Assembly: GCA_016180645.1 (NCBI GenBank) | Contig: JACPAV010000007.1 | Coordinates: 124,001-188,000, forward strand | Direction: 5' to 3' | From: Nitrospirota bacterium | GTDB lineage: Bacteria > JACPQY01 | Length of the DNA: 64,000 nucleotides | Shown: positions 54,240 through 63,065 of the stretch, in pieces | How positions within the stretch are numbered: position 1 is the stretch's first letter | Layout: each line of letters begins with the position of its first letter | Notes under the pieces: generated by a model | Databases searched by the model: none | Seen by the model: only the letters and a program-made list of their open reading frames with translations | What the model was told of the DNA's origin: nothing | Program-made: the position numbers and the translations under genes

Positions 54240-55301
54240 TTACCCTCTTTTAAGGGTAATACCTCTTCTCGTCCAACGGGTGCCGGGACCCCGACCAAGG
54301 CACGCCACCCCGCCGCTCTTCTGAAGGGCGCGAAGCACGTGCCGAATCATGTCCCGGCTCACGCCCGGGCAGGCCCGCTCAAGATCGGTGAGGCTGAAAT
54401 CCGTGTCGAATCCCCGAATGGCGTCCTCGATAAGGGCCGTCTTTGCTCCCCGAGGCGCCTTGATGTTCCCCACGCGTTCCTCGAATTCTTTGTAGGCGGT
54501 CTTGAGGGTGTAGAGGAGATAATTTGCGAACGGCCAGGGGTCGTGCTTGCCCTCATGCCAACCATGCGAACTTTGTTCAAGGGTCTCGTAGTAGCGGTCC
54601 TTGTTCTGCTCGATGAGGCGCTCCAGGCTGATGTAACGACCCACCTCGTAGCCCAGATGGTAGCACTGAAGCAGGAGGAGAAGTCTTGAAACGCGGCCGT
54701 TGCCATCGCGGAAGGGATGAATGCAGAGAAAATCGAGATTGAAGGCGGCCAGGACGATCAGGGGATGAACCGCACGGTCTCGCATGGCCGAGCCCCAAGC
54801 GTTCACAAGGTCGCGTGTGGAGGCCGGAGTCTTGCCGGCGGGAACCGTCTTGAATCGGACGCGGATACGCCCGCCCGGGTACTTTTCGATGATGTCGCTG
54901 TCCTTTTCCTTGTATTTTCCGGCGTCCCATATTCTTCCCCTGGCCAAACGGTGAAGCTCCCGCACGGCCTTCTCCGTCACCGGCAGCCTCGATCCCTTCT
55001 CATGGATGAGTTTGAGCGCCTCCCGGTAGCCGTGGACTTCCTCCTCGTTGCGATCCCGGAGGACGGGCCTGCCGAGCACCAAAGTGCGGATTCGCTTCTG
55101 ATCGACGACAACGCCCTCGATCCGGTTCGAGGAGATCGCGCTTTCGATCAAGGCGTGTTCGCGCAGTACCTTGAGACGCTGAGGAGACTGGCGGGTGAAG
55201 AGCTCCTGCCTTCCGCGCGATTCGCCGAGTTCGGCGAGGTACCATGCCGTGGCCGTCGGAACGGAATCCATGCCTTTGGCCAGCAGGCGAAACGTCATCA
55301 T
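54240..55301 (-). CDS. Fic-domain protein next to hsdR
   Basis: A 353-residue Fic protein. Seen: the inhibitory motif SSNRIEGV (near residue 56), active-site HPFRDGNGRVSR (about residue 200) and the C-terminal winged-helix DLERACPGVSRDMIRHVLRA. It differs from the other Fic (45579-46583) in sequence and HPF-loop (R for A), so the two were acquired separately. ATG 55301 overlaps the hsdR stop (ATGA). Its last codons lie in a GGGTAAT-rich repeat (54225-54262) that is repeated at 53918-53955. Confidence 0.92.
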   Translation of the reverse strand: MMTFRLLAKGMDSVPTATAWYLAELGESRGRQELFTRQSPQRLKVLREHALIESAISSNRIEGVVVDQKRIRTLVLGRPVLRDRNEEEVHGYREALKLIHEKGSRLPVTEKAVRELHRLARGRIWDAGKYKEKDSDIIEKYPGGRIRVRFKTVPAGKTPASTRDLVNAWGSAMRDRAVHPLIVLAAFNLDFLCIHPFRDGNGRVSRLLLLLQCYHLGYEVGRYISLERLIEQNKDRYYETLEQSSHGWHEGKHDPWPFANYLLYTLKTAYKEFEERVGNIKAPRGAKTALIEDAIRGFDTDFSLTDLERACPGVSRDMIRHVLRALQKSGGVACLGRGPGTRWTRRGITLKRG

Positions 55302-58057
55302 GCCGCCAACGCCTCGTTGAGTTCATCCAGCAGCTTTGGAAACAACTCGCCGAAAAGCTGATGGGCCTTACCCAAGCCTCCGCGCTGACTGAAGGGAGAG
55401 TAGTCGAAGTCTTGTGCCTCGATGCTGAGGCTCGTGGAGATATGATCTCTGATGAATTCGAGCCACGCAAGCTGCTCGGCGTTGAACAACGTCCCCTTCG
55501 ACGATTTTGACTCCAGCCACGTCTTGAATCGGGTGTGGACGCTCTCGGCAAACGGTTGAAGGATAGGTTGGTGGGCCAAAGAGAAATGAACCAATGATAC
55601 AAGGTCGGCGAACCGGCCCGTTTGCGAACGTCCCCGCACTTTCGTCGGCTCGACGGAAGCAAACGCATCCCATAGACGATCCTCCGTCCACGCCGCGTGA
55701 TTTTCCCGGAGTTTCCGTTCCAAATCCTTCAACATGGCCTCCGTCAACCGGTGGCGATAGGGCCGCGAATAGAGGATCTGAAGCGCCTCGATCTCGGACT
55801 TGTGCTGCTCGATGTATTCGCGAAATGACGCTGTGGTCTTCCGAGCGTTAAGATCAGACTGGGGCGTGCCGCCCGCAAAGAGTACGCGGTCCCGTGAAAT
55901 CACGTCGATCACTTGGTCCGCCGTCCGATGCACTTTGATCAAGAGTTGCCGCAGATCCGGATTCCCCGCGAGCGGCGCGGCAGCCGCCTGCGCAAGGCCG
56001 TCGGCGGCAGTTTTCAGGGCGGCGGCCGTCGGCTCCTTGTAGCCCGGCGTACTTCCAGCCGCAGCCTCTGCGATTTTGTCCGGATTCACGGCATCCAGGA
56101 GCCTGCCGGCGATCTCGGACAGGGTCTTCCCTTTCGCGGTCGCCGTCACTTCATCGGCGAGGTGTTCATCAAGCCGCTTTTCCAGTCGGATGAGACGGCC
56201 GGCCAGACTTTCGAGAGAGTCCGCATCCCGTGCCCCGAGGGCAACGGCATCCAGGAGCTTCTCGAATAAAACATTCGGCTTTTTCTCGAATGGACGAGAA
56301 TCGGTCTTGTCGCGTTCACAGACCCCGACGGCGTCCACGATCACGAACCGCGATTTTCTCTTGATTCCGGGGTTGACCTGTTCCATTTCGGTCTGGGAAA
56401 TGACGCGCACGCCCCGGCCCTTCATCTGCTCGAAAAAACTGCGGGATTTCACGGAGCGCATGAAAAAGACGATTTCCAACGGCTTGATGTCGGTTCCCGT
56501 CGCGATCATATCGACGGTGACGGCAATGCGAGGAAAGTAGCTGTTCCGGAACGTCTTGATGAGGGTTTTCGGGCTTACGCCGGTGGTGCGATAGGTGATC
56601 TTCTGGCAAAAGTCATTCCCCTTGTCAAAGACTTCGCGGCAGATGCGGACGATGTCCTCCGCGTGGGAGTCGTCCTTCGCGTAGATCAACGTCTTGGGCA
56701 CATCCTCCCGGCCCCGAAAGATGTCCGTGAACAACTTTTCCTTGAAGGTTTTCAGCACCGTGCGGATTTGGTCCTCGGCGACCACGTCCCGGTCGAGTTG
56801 TCCGGCCTCGTAGCTCAGATCTTCATCGAGCAGCTCCCACCGTTTCTTTCGCGTCAGTCGGTCGCGCTTGTCGACGTAGAATCCGGCGTCGATTTTCGAT
56901 CCCGCGTCCGTGATGTGCGTCCGGATTTGGTAGACGTCGTAGGGCACGTTTACGCCATCCGTTACCGCCTGCTCATGACCGTATTCCATCACAAGATTTT
57001 GTTTGAAGAATCCGAATGTCTGTTTCGAGGGCGTGGCCGTAAGTCCGATGATCTTGGCGTCGAAATACTCCAAGACCTGCCGCCAAAGGTGGTAAATCGA
57101 GCGATGGCATTCGTCCGTGATGATGAAATCGAACGTCTCGATGGGGAATTTCGGGTTGTATTCGACGGGGACGGGCTCCTTGAATACGGATTCCGCCGAC
57201 TCGATGCCAAGTTCATCCAGATCGGGCGGCGGTTCCGACTCGCCCTTCAACATCGAATAGACCCGCTGGATGGTGCCGATGACCACGCGGGCCGGGGAGT
57301 CGAGGGTGTTGGAGGTCAAATGTTGAACGTTGTACTCCTCTGGGAACTTGTAATTGTTGACCGGGGAAACGAATTGCTGAAATTCTTTCAGGGTTTGTTC
57401 GCCCAGATTGCCCCGATCCACGAGGAAGAGAATGCGGCGCGCGCCGGCATACTTGATCAGGCGATAAACGAAATTGACCGCGGTGAAAGTCTTGCCTGAG
57501 CCGGTGGCCATTTGGATGAGAGCGCGGGGGCGGTTGGCGGCAAAGGATTCTTCCAGTTTCTTGATGGCGCGTATTTGGGCGGACCAAAGGCCCTTCTCGA
57601 TCAGTTCGGGCATTTCGCGAAGGCGCTGGTTGAGCTGATTTCCTGCGTTCACCCATTCGAGCAGGGTCTCCGGTCGATGGAATGCAAACACAAGGCGGCT
57701 GCGCGGCTCCGGATCGAGTCCGTTGGTGAAGTAGGTTTCCGTCCCGGTGCTCTCGTAGGCGAATGGAAGCGGATCCCGCCACGCCTGCATGCCGGAGGGG
57801 ACTCCCCTGATGTACTTCCCGGACTGTTCTTCGACCCCGCTGAGGGTGTGCCCTTCTTTCTTGGCCTCGACCGTTCCGATGGCCTTGCCGTCTACGAACA
57901 GGGTGTAGTCGGGCTCTCCCGTCTTCATGGAGAGGTTGCATAGCGCGACGCCCCTGGATGCGGCCAGGTTGGCGGCCGCTTTTTCCTGTACGACCCACCC
58001 ACATTGATCCAATAAGCTATCGATGGTGGTTCGAGCTTTGTCTTCAGGAGTTCTCAT
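55298..58057 (-). CDS. hsdR: Type I restriction subunit R (system 2)
   Basis: A 919-residue translocase-nuclease. Seen: N-terminal nuclease core EPDYTLFVDGKAIGTVEAKK (PD-(D/E)XK), Walker A ATGSGKTFTAV, FIITDECHRSIYHLW (DECH), GLTATPSK, DMIATGTDIKPLE and QMKGRGVRV. The C-terminal EcoEI-type domain ends FGELFPKLLDELNEALAA. It starts the minus-strand operon at ATG 58057. The 137-bp gap to the next gene (58058-58194) holds no recognisable gene. Unlike system 1, no S24 domain is attached. Confidence 0.94.
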   Translation of the reverse strand: MRTPEDKARTTIDSLLDQCGWVVQEKAAANLAASRGVALCNLSMKTGEPDYTLFVDGKAIGTVEAKKEGHTLSGVEEQSGKYIRGVPSGMQAWRDPLPFAYESTGTETYFTNGLDPEPRSRLVFAFHRPETLLEWVNAGNQLNQRLREMPELIEKGLWSAQIRAIKKLEESFAANRPRALIQMATGSGKTFTAVNFVYRLIKYAGARRILFLVDRGNLGEQTLKEFQQFVSPVNNYKFPEEYNVQHLTSNTLDSPARVVIGTIQRVYSMLKGESEPPPDLDELGIESAESVFKEPVPVEYNPKFPIETFDFIITDECHRSIYHLWRQVLEYFDAKIIGLTATPSKQTFGFFKQNLVMEYGHEQAVTDGVNVPYDVYQIRTHITDAGSKIDAGFYVDKRDRLTRKKRWELLDEDLSYEAGQLDRDVVAEDQIRTVLKTFKEKLFTDIFRGREDVPKTLIYAKDDSHAEDIVRICREVFDKGNDFCQKITYRTTGVSPKTLIKTFRNSYFPRIAVTVDMIATGTDIKPLEIVFFMRSVKSRSFFEQMKGRGVRVISQTEMEQVNPGIKRKSRFVIVDAVGVCERDKTDSRPFEKKPNVLFEKLLDAVALGARDADSLESLAGRLIRLEKRLDEHLADEVTATAKGKTLSEIAGRLLDAVNPDKIAEAAAGSTPGYKEPTAAALKTAADGLAQAAAAPLAGNPDLRQLLIKVHRTADQVIDVISRDRVLFAGGTPQSDLNARKTTASFREYIEQHKSEIEALQILYSRPYRHRLTEAMLKDLERKLRENHAAWTEDRLWDAFASVEPTKVRGRSQTGRFADLVSLVHFSLAHQPILQPFAESVHTRFKTWLESKSSKGTLFNAEQLAWLEFIRDHISTSLSIEAQDFDYSPFSQRGGLGKAHQLFGELFPKLLDELNEALAA

Positions 58058-58194
58058 CGTGGCCGGTATCCTCGCTGCCGAAGGTCATGTTTTTCCGTCA
58101 ATGCGGATTCTATGGGAATCTTGGCAGGGGGACAAGTTGGCGCCCCGCTTGGGGAAGGAGGGGGAATCAGAGGAACGGGCAGGGTGAAGAGGAA

Positions 58195-59214
58195 CTAGAA
58201 GGTTTTCAGGACGCGGTGGGTCTGCTTGCAGTGGGGCCCATATTTCATAAGCTGGTCAAACCACGTCAGATAGTCGAAGCCGATCGCAAAGTTCATGGAG
58301 CATCCGGTGTGGCCGTCCGGGTGGTCGTAGTGGAAAATCAGGTGGCCCAATTCGTGGGTCTGATACCACGCGGTCATCTCGAGGGCGCGTGGGTCATTCC
58401 CGGAGAATTTCCGTTCACGGAGGAAGTACTTCAGGTCTGAGAGCAGGGGAAAGCTGGACATGATGACCATGCCATCCAATTCCGTCTTGCTCCGGTATGT
58501 GACCCCCGTGGAAACCCCGCCGCGGAGGGAGGAGTGGAGCGCCGGGCTGTAGGTCTCGATGCTGGCGACGAGCTGGTTGGTCACGACGATATCGTATTCC
58601 TTCTGATTTCTCGCGAGCCATTCCCAATTCAGGAACTGTTCGTACGGGGCGCCGGTGAGCAAGGGCTTCCCATTGTCGAGCTTGACCTCCCGGAGCTCGC
58701 GGTACTTCGAAACGTGACAGCGGGCGAGTTGATCCGCCAGCTCCTCCTTCGTCGGTGCCGATTGGAGCGGCCCGCAGCCGGTGTAGGATCCAATGGAGCG
58801 TTTGATTTCCTCGATCGGCTCATCCTTCCAGATCTCCACGAAAGCTTTCCCCAAATCGGCGGGATCATCCTCCTCGGCGTTGAAGTAGTTGGACTTGTAA
58901 GGGTTCTGTTCCGCCACCGGATCGTAGTAGGTGTGGAAATAGGCGTCGATCGGAAGGCGGCCGCGATCGACGAAACGGATGTGGTAGTCCCACTCCTTCT
59001 TGAATGCCTCCTCCATGATCACCAGCATCTTGCGGTAGTCCGAAATGGAGATGCCGGGGATTTCGGGATTCGTCACGAAGACCGTTTGCAACACGGTGAC
59101 CTTCGGCTCCTGCTTCATCGATGAAATCCAATTGCAGGAAGGCGCGAACAGGGCCATGAGCAGGCAAGCCCCTGCGACACGGGTCGCCCAGGGACGTTTC
59201 AACGACACGGACAT
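58195..59214 (-). CDS. Putative metalloprotease-like lipoprotein
   Basis: A 339-residue secreted lipoprotein: a hydrophobic N-terminal segment with lipobox LFAPSC. Near the C-terminus is a zinc-binding-like HELGHLIFHYDHPDGH (HExxH plus further His), followed by GCSMNFAI, whose Met could be a Met-turn as in metzincin/archaemetzincin-like proteases. The spacing HExxH...H differs from the metzincin consensus and lacks the Gly, so activity is uncertain. ATG 59214 lies 16 bases after the stop of a small upstream gene; an alternative start at 59253 would overlap it. Confidence 0.6.
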   Translation of the reverse strand: MSVSLKRPWATRVAGACLLMALFAPSCNWISSMKQEPKVTVLQTVFVTNPEIPGISISDYRKMLVIMEEAFKKEWDYHIRFVDRGRLPIDAYFHTYYDPVAEQNPYKSNYFNAEEDDPADLGKAFVEIWKDEPIEEIKRSIGSYTGCGPLQSAPTKEELADQLARCHVSKYRELREVKLDNGKPLLTGAPYEQFLNWEWLARNQKEYDIVVTNQLVASIETYSPALHSSLRGGVSTGVTYRSKTELDGMVIMSSFPLLSDLKYFLRERKFSGNDPRALEMTAWYQTHELGHLIFHYDHPDGHTGCSMNFAIGFDYLTWFDQLMKYGPHCKQTHRVLKTF

Positions 59215-59230
59215 CGGGAGCGGATGGCTT

Positions 59231-59533
59231 TCAGAATCGCTTGGGGATCGCATTCTTGGAATCCGGTTTGATCTTCTGGAGGAACATCTCGACCTGCCGA
59301 CGGCCGTAGAGGGGGATAACGTACCGATCGTGCTTGGCGAAAACCTTTCCCGCCCGAAGTTGGAGTTTTCGAAGCAGGGCGCGAACGCCCTCGGCTTCCC
59401 GCCTTGAGGGCAGGGAGAGTCGGATTTCCCAGCCCGTGCGTTTACCGCCGAGTCGTTTGTCGACTTTTACGCGGATGTAGCCGTGGCGTTCGTAGATGCC
59501 ACGAAGAGCCCGTCCGGAATCGGCCTTCTCCGT
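59231..59533 (-). CDS. Small basic conserved-looking protein, apparent ACG start
   Basis: An unbroken minus-strand frame of about 100 residues, too poor in starts to be found by ATG rules. It reads EKADSGRALRGIYERHGYIR, VKVDKRLGGKRTGWEIRLSL, LLRKLQLRAGKVFAKHDRYV, and ends PLYGRRQVEMFLQKIKPDSK, NAIPKRF. The regular strand-helix pattern and the RY-V-I-P-LYG motif look like a real domain, perhaps LAGLIDADG-like. A GGGAGG Shine-Dalgarno sequence lies just before ACG 59533, where an ATG would be expected. The start codon is either ACG or lost. Confidence 0.5.
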   Translation of the reverse strand, partial: TEKADSGRALRGIYERHGYIRVKVDKRLGGKRTGWEIRLSLPSRREAEGVRALLRKLQLRAGKVFAKHDRYVIPLYGRRQVEMFLQKIKPDSKNAIPKRF

Positions 59534-59644
59534 TGTTTCCTCCCTAGTTCCTAATACCTTTTACGGTCGCCAGCCAGATTATCTTGAACCTTGCGCATCT
59601 GTCAACGAGATTCGTGCGGAGTCCGGCATTGCGACCTGTCGGAC

Positions 59645-59680
59645 GGGGGGGGGGTGGTCCCTGGGCGGTCGGGGGGGGGG
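59645..59680. repeat. Twin poly-G(10) tracts
   Basis: Two runs of ten G (59645-59654 and 59671-59680) separated by 16 bases, between the small gene and the M48/TPR stop codon. Such tracts can form G-quadruplexes or slip in replication; sequencing error is also possible. Confidence 0.5.
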
Positions 59681-59687
59681 AGGCGTC

Positions 59688-61115
59688 CTATTCCCTGAAG
59701 ATTTCACGCATTTCGCGCTTGATCCGTTTGCCGTCCGGGCTGTCCTCGCCGAAGAACGAAATGGATTTCTTGAAGTGGACCAGCGCCTTCTCCGGGTCGT
59801 CGTTCGCGAGAAACGACAGGGCCAGATAGTAGTGGGCAGGGCCGAGCGATTCACGTTTTCCGTACAGGACGCCGAGCTGGTAGTTGGCCTCCGCGGAGCT
59901 CCGGCGTTGCTCCACCGCCCGTCGATAGAGGGCGATGGCCTCGTCGGCCTGTCCCTTCGTTTCAAGCGCCTTGGCGAGGGACAACGCGCTCAAGTAGTCG
60001 CTGGGGTAGGCTGCGGCCGATGCGCGGAATCTCTCGATCGCGGCGTCGGTTTGACCCATTTCGAAGTAGACGCGGCCGAGATCCCGCTCCACGTAGGGTT
60101 TGTTCCGGAACTCCGCCCCGAGCTGTTTGAACTGTTCGATGGCGTTCGCCGGGCGGCCGGCGGCAAAATAGGCCAGGGCGAGAAGGTATCGCGAGGTGTC
60201 ATCCTTCTTCGTTTCGGCATCCTTCTCGTATGATGGGATCAGAGAGGCTCCGCCCGGGGAATACCGCACGCGGAGGAGGGTGCGGAATTTTTCGAAGGCG
60301 AGGTCGAAGGGCCGGGCCGGAGCCTCGCCCTCTTCAGGAGGGGCGGCGGCGGAGCGGATGCGTTCTTCTTCAAGGGGGTGGGTCAGGAGATAAGGGGGAA
60401 GTCCCGTGGGGCTGAGACGTGTAGCCAGCTTCATTTTCTCGAAGAGCGACTGCATCCCGCGCGTATCGCGCCCGCCTTTCCGCATGTATCGCATCCCCTC
60501 CGCGTCGGCCTCCCGCTCCTGCTGACGGCTGAAAGCGTACTTGGCTTGAGCATTGGCGCCGACGGCGCCGGCCATGATGCCCATGGCCGCTTTCGGATTG
60601 TCCGGCGCCAGGAACATGCTTCCAAGAATGGCCGCCATCATGCCGATATCAAGAAGGTTGTTCTTGGAGAAACTCTGGGACGCGTGGTGCTTGTTCACAT
60701 GGGCGATTTCGTGTGAGAGGACGGAGGCCAGTTCGTCCGGCGTGTCGATAATGGTGAGCAGCCCGGTATTGACGTAGACGTACCCGCCGGGAACGGCGTA
60801 GGCGTTGATGTCGTCATCTTCCACGGCGGTGAACCGGTAGTGGAAGGGCTGAGGTTCGATCGGTTTGAGGAGGGACCCCCCGAATCCGTCGAGGTAATCC
60901 TGCACGTCCGGATCGCGCACGAGCTTGAGGTAGTCCCGGACTTGGCCGTTGAAGCGACGGCCGATCTCTTCCTCCTGCGAATTGGTGAGAGAGGAGGAGC
61001 GGCCACCGCCGGTTGCCCAGGCGTGGGCGATGGGAAGGCCCGAACAAGCGGACACGGAGCCCTGCAATACGAGGAGAAGCCATGCGATTCGAATCACGAA
61101 ACCCCTGAAAACCAT
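59688..61115 (-). CDS. Periplasmic M48 metalloprotease with TPR repeats (BepA-like)
   Basis: A 475-residue exported protease. Seen: a hydrophobic signal/lipoprotein-like N-terminus ending SACSG, protease core with YVYVNTGLLTIIDTPDELAS then HEIAHVNKHHAS (zinc-binding HExxH), and READAEGMRYMRKGG (third ligand Glu). Degenerate TPRs fill the second half (about residue 290 on). This is the layout of BepA/YfgC, which handles outer-membrane protein assembly and degradation. ATG 61115 (MVFRGFVIRIAWLLL) is preferred over 61166. The C-terminus lies beside the poly-G tracts. Confidence 0.85.
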   Translation of the reverse strand: MVFRGFVIRIAWLLLVLQGSVSACSGLPIAHAWATGGGRSSSLTNSQEEEIGRRFNGQVRDYLKLVRDPDVQDYLDGFGGSLLKPIEPQPFHYRFTAVEDDDINAYAVPGGYVYVNTGLLTIIDTPDELASVLSHEIAHVNKHHASQSFSKNNLLDIGMMAAILGSMFLAPDNPKAAMGIMAGAVGANAQAKYAFSRQQEREADAEGMRYMRKGGRDTRGMQSLFEKMKLATRLSPTGLPPYLLTHPLEEERIRSAAAPPEEGEAPARPFDLAFEKFRTLLRVRYSPGGASLIPSYEKDAETKKDDTSRYLLALAYFAAGRPANAIEQFKQLGAEFRNKPYVERDLGRVYFEMGQTDAAIERFRASAAAYPSDYLSALSLAKALETKGQADEAIALYRRAVEQRRSSAEANYQLGVLYGKRESLGPAHYYLALSFLANDDPEKALVHFKKSISFFGEDSPDGKRIKREMREIFRE

Positions 61116-61176
61116 CGTACTCCCATCGGCAGAATGTGTCACTTGGGGCGCCTTGCCCAGAGACAAACGCGGGATT

Positions 61177-61851
61177 TCAATCGGCTTGCGAAAGGTCGAA
61201 GGGTCCCCCGCGAGGCAAAAGGGGCTGGAGGGGACAGGCTTCGCAGCGGGGTTTCTTCCGACAGAAGTGCTTCCCGATCATGACGACGAGGGCGTGATAC
61301 TCGTTGAAAAACGCCGGATCGGATTCGATTCCGCTTGTGATCAGGGTCTGGACGGCATGGTAGTCCGCGTCTTTCTCCGCCCAACCGTGGCGATGGAAAA
61401 TTCGCAGGGTGTAGGCGTCCACGACGAAAATGGGATGGCCCAAGGCATAGAGGAGGATACTGTCCGCTGTTTCCGGCCCGACCCCATGGACGCCGAGAAG
61501 TTCTTCGCGCAGTTCTGCCGTGGGCCGGCGCGCCATTTTCTTCCAATCGCCGCCGTATCGTTCGACGAAATAGCGCACGTAGCTGCGGAGTCTCCGGGCC
61601 TTCACACGGAAGTATCCCGCCGGACGAATCAAGGCTGCGAGCTTCGGGAGCGAAAGAGCCGCAATCCGCTCCGGTTTCAGCATGCGGGCTTCCTGAAGTC
61701 GGGCGATGGCTTTCTCCACGTTCCCCCAGTTCGTGTTCTGCGTGAGGACGGCCCCCACCATCACCTCGAACGGCGAGTTGGCGGGCCACCAGTGTTGCGG
61801 GCCGAGCCGTGAGAACATGAGACGAAAGATCCTACGTACCGGTACGGACAT
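61177..61851 (-). CDS. Endonuclease III-like HhH-GPD DNA glycosylase
   Basis: A 224-residue base-excision repair glycosylase. Seen: FEVMVGAVLTQNTNWGNVEK, the helix-hairpin-helix LLGVHGVGPETADSILLYAL, catalytic Asp in FVVDAYTLRIFHRHGW (VDAYT) and a C-terminal cluster HFCRKKPRCEACPLQPLC-like region (CxxxxxxCxxC), probably with a 4Fe-4S site. The ATG at 61851 (MSVPVRRIFRL) is chosen; the long upstream frame is antisense to queA. Divergent from queA. Confidence 0.88.
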   Translation of the reverse strand: MSVPVRRIFRLMFSRLGPQHWWPANSPFEVMVGAVLTQNTNWGNVEKAIARLQEARMLKPERIAALSLPKLAALIRPAGYFRVKARRLRSYVRYFVERYGGDWKKMARRPTAELREELLGVHGVGPETADSILLYALGHPIFVVDAYTLRIFHRHGWAEKDADYHAVQTLITSGIESDPAFFNEYHALVVMIGKHFCRKKPRCEACPLQPLLPRGGPFDLSQAD

Positions 61852-61935
61852 CCGTGAACGGTAGGACACGTGAACGCGGATCTCAAGTCTGCCCCGGACC
61901 TTCCCCCCTTTGCGCGGGAAGGTTACGATGAGACC

Positions 61936-63000
61936 ATGTCTTGGATCGACGAATTCGACTACCACCTTCCTCGGGAACGGATCGCTCAGATTCCGGCGGA
62001 GAAGAGGGATCAGTCCCGGCTGCTGGTGCTCGATCCATCTGCCGGGTCCATCGACCACGATACGTTCGAGCGCCTGGATCGATATTTTTCCAATGGGGAT
62101 CTGATGGTGATCAACGACTCCAAGGTCGCTCCCCTGAGGCTGCGGGGAAGGAAGCCCAGCGGGGGAGCGGTGGAATTGCTTCTCATCCGACCGGAGATAT
62201 CGGACCGGCGCTGGTACGCCCTTGCGAAGCCTCTCGGACGCCTGCCGTTGGGTTCGCCCATCGTCCTCGATGGAGGGGGGTCTGCCGTTATTCGGGCGAG
62301 AGGGAGAAGACAGATCCTGATTGAGTTCGAGATCGACGGGTTGACCGTGGGTGAGTATCTTTCGCGCCATGGTGAAATGCCCGTTCCTCCCTATATTCGG
62401 AGAAAGGCGGGTGACCCCAGGCTGGCGGTGGATCGGGACCGATACCAGACGGTCTACGCGAAGGAGGAGGGATCCGTGGCGGCGCCGACGGCGGGGCTCC
62501 ATCTCACGCCGGAGCTTCTGGATCGATTGCGGGCCGTCGGGGTGACTCTGGCGAGAGTGACTCTAAGTGTGGGCCCGGCCACCTTCATGTCCCTGGATGA
62601 TCTGGAGGAAGATTCGGCCACCCTGCCGCCCGAAAACTATTCTATTTCTCCCGAGACCGCGGATCTGCTTTGTCGGGCCCGTCGGGACCGAAGAAGGGTG
62701 GTCGCCGTAGGGACCACGGTGACTCGCACGTTGGAGGACTGTTTTGGAAGAGAGGGTGAGATCCGATCCGGCCGATTCGCCGCCTCACTTTTTGTGAGAC
62801 CGGGGCATCGATTTCGGATTGTCGACGGCCTGATCACGAACTTCCATCAACCGCGCACGGGGGTTCTGGCTTTGGCGTGCGCATTTGCGGGGACGGAATT
62901 TCTAAGAAAGGCATACGCGGAGGCGATTCGATTGAAGTACCGCTTTCTCTCGTATGGGGATTCGACTTTCATCCTCAGAGCCGCGGGTCGTACCGGTTAA
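61936..63000 (+). CDS. queA: S-adenosylmethionine:tRNA ribosyltransferase-isomerase
   Basis: Builds epoxyqueuosine in tRNA from preQ1 and the ribosyl group of SAM; 354 residues. Seen: FDYHLPRERIAQIPAEKRDQ, NDSKVAPLRLRG, EEGSVAAPTAGLHLT, VGTTVTRTLE, TNFHQPRTGVLALACAFAG (usual form TNFHLPKS) and YRFLSYGDSTFI. ATG 61936 (MSWIDEFDYHLP) is chosen over 61870. It is single, divergent from the glycosylase, with no tgt neighbour. The Gln and Arg-Thr-Gly in the TNFH motif deviate from the consensus. Confidence 0.94.
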   Translation: MSWIDEFDYHLPRERIAQIPAEKRDQSRLLVLDPSAGSIDHDTFERLDRYFSNGDLMVINDSKVAPLRLRGRKPSGGAVELLLIRPEISDRRWYALAKPLGRLPLGSPIVLDGGGSAVIRARGRRQILIEFEIDGLTVGEYLSRHGEMPVPPYIRRKAGDPRLAVDRDRYQTVYAKEEGSVAAPTAGLHLTPELLDRLRAVGVTLARVTLSVGPATFMSLDDLEEDSATLPPENYSISPETADLLCRARRDRRRVVAVGTTVTRTLEDCFGREGEIRSGRFAASLFVRPGHRFRIVDGLITNFHQPRTGVLALACAFAGTEFLRKAYAEAIRLKYRFLSYGDSTFILRAAGRTG

Positions 63001-63065
63001 GAATACGTCCAGGAATGTCCAGAAATGCCAAATGAGCCGGTTCGTAGCCTGGGAGCAAGCAGCGA

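Noticed and set aside
58058-58194. Promoter for hsdR of system 2 (TTGACG on the minus strand at 58096-58101)
   Set aside because: The nearest -10-like GATACC is 23 bases away, which is too far for a sigma70 promoter.
61852-62502. N-terminal extension of the glycosylase frame
   Set aside because: It runs antisense to queA and has no similarity to glycosylases; the true start is 61851.
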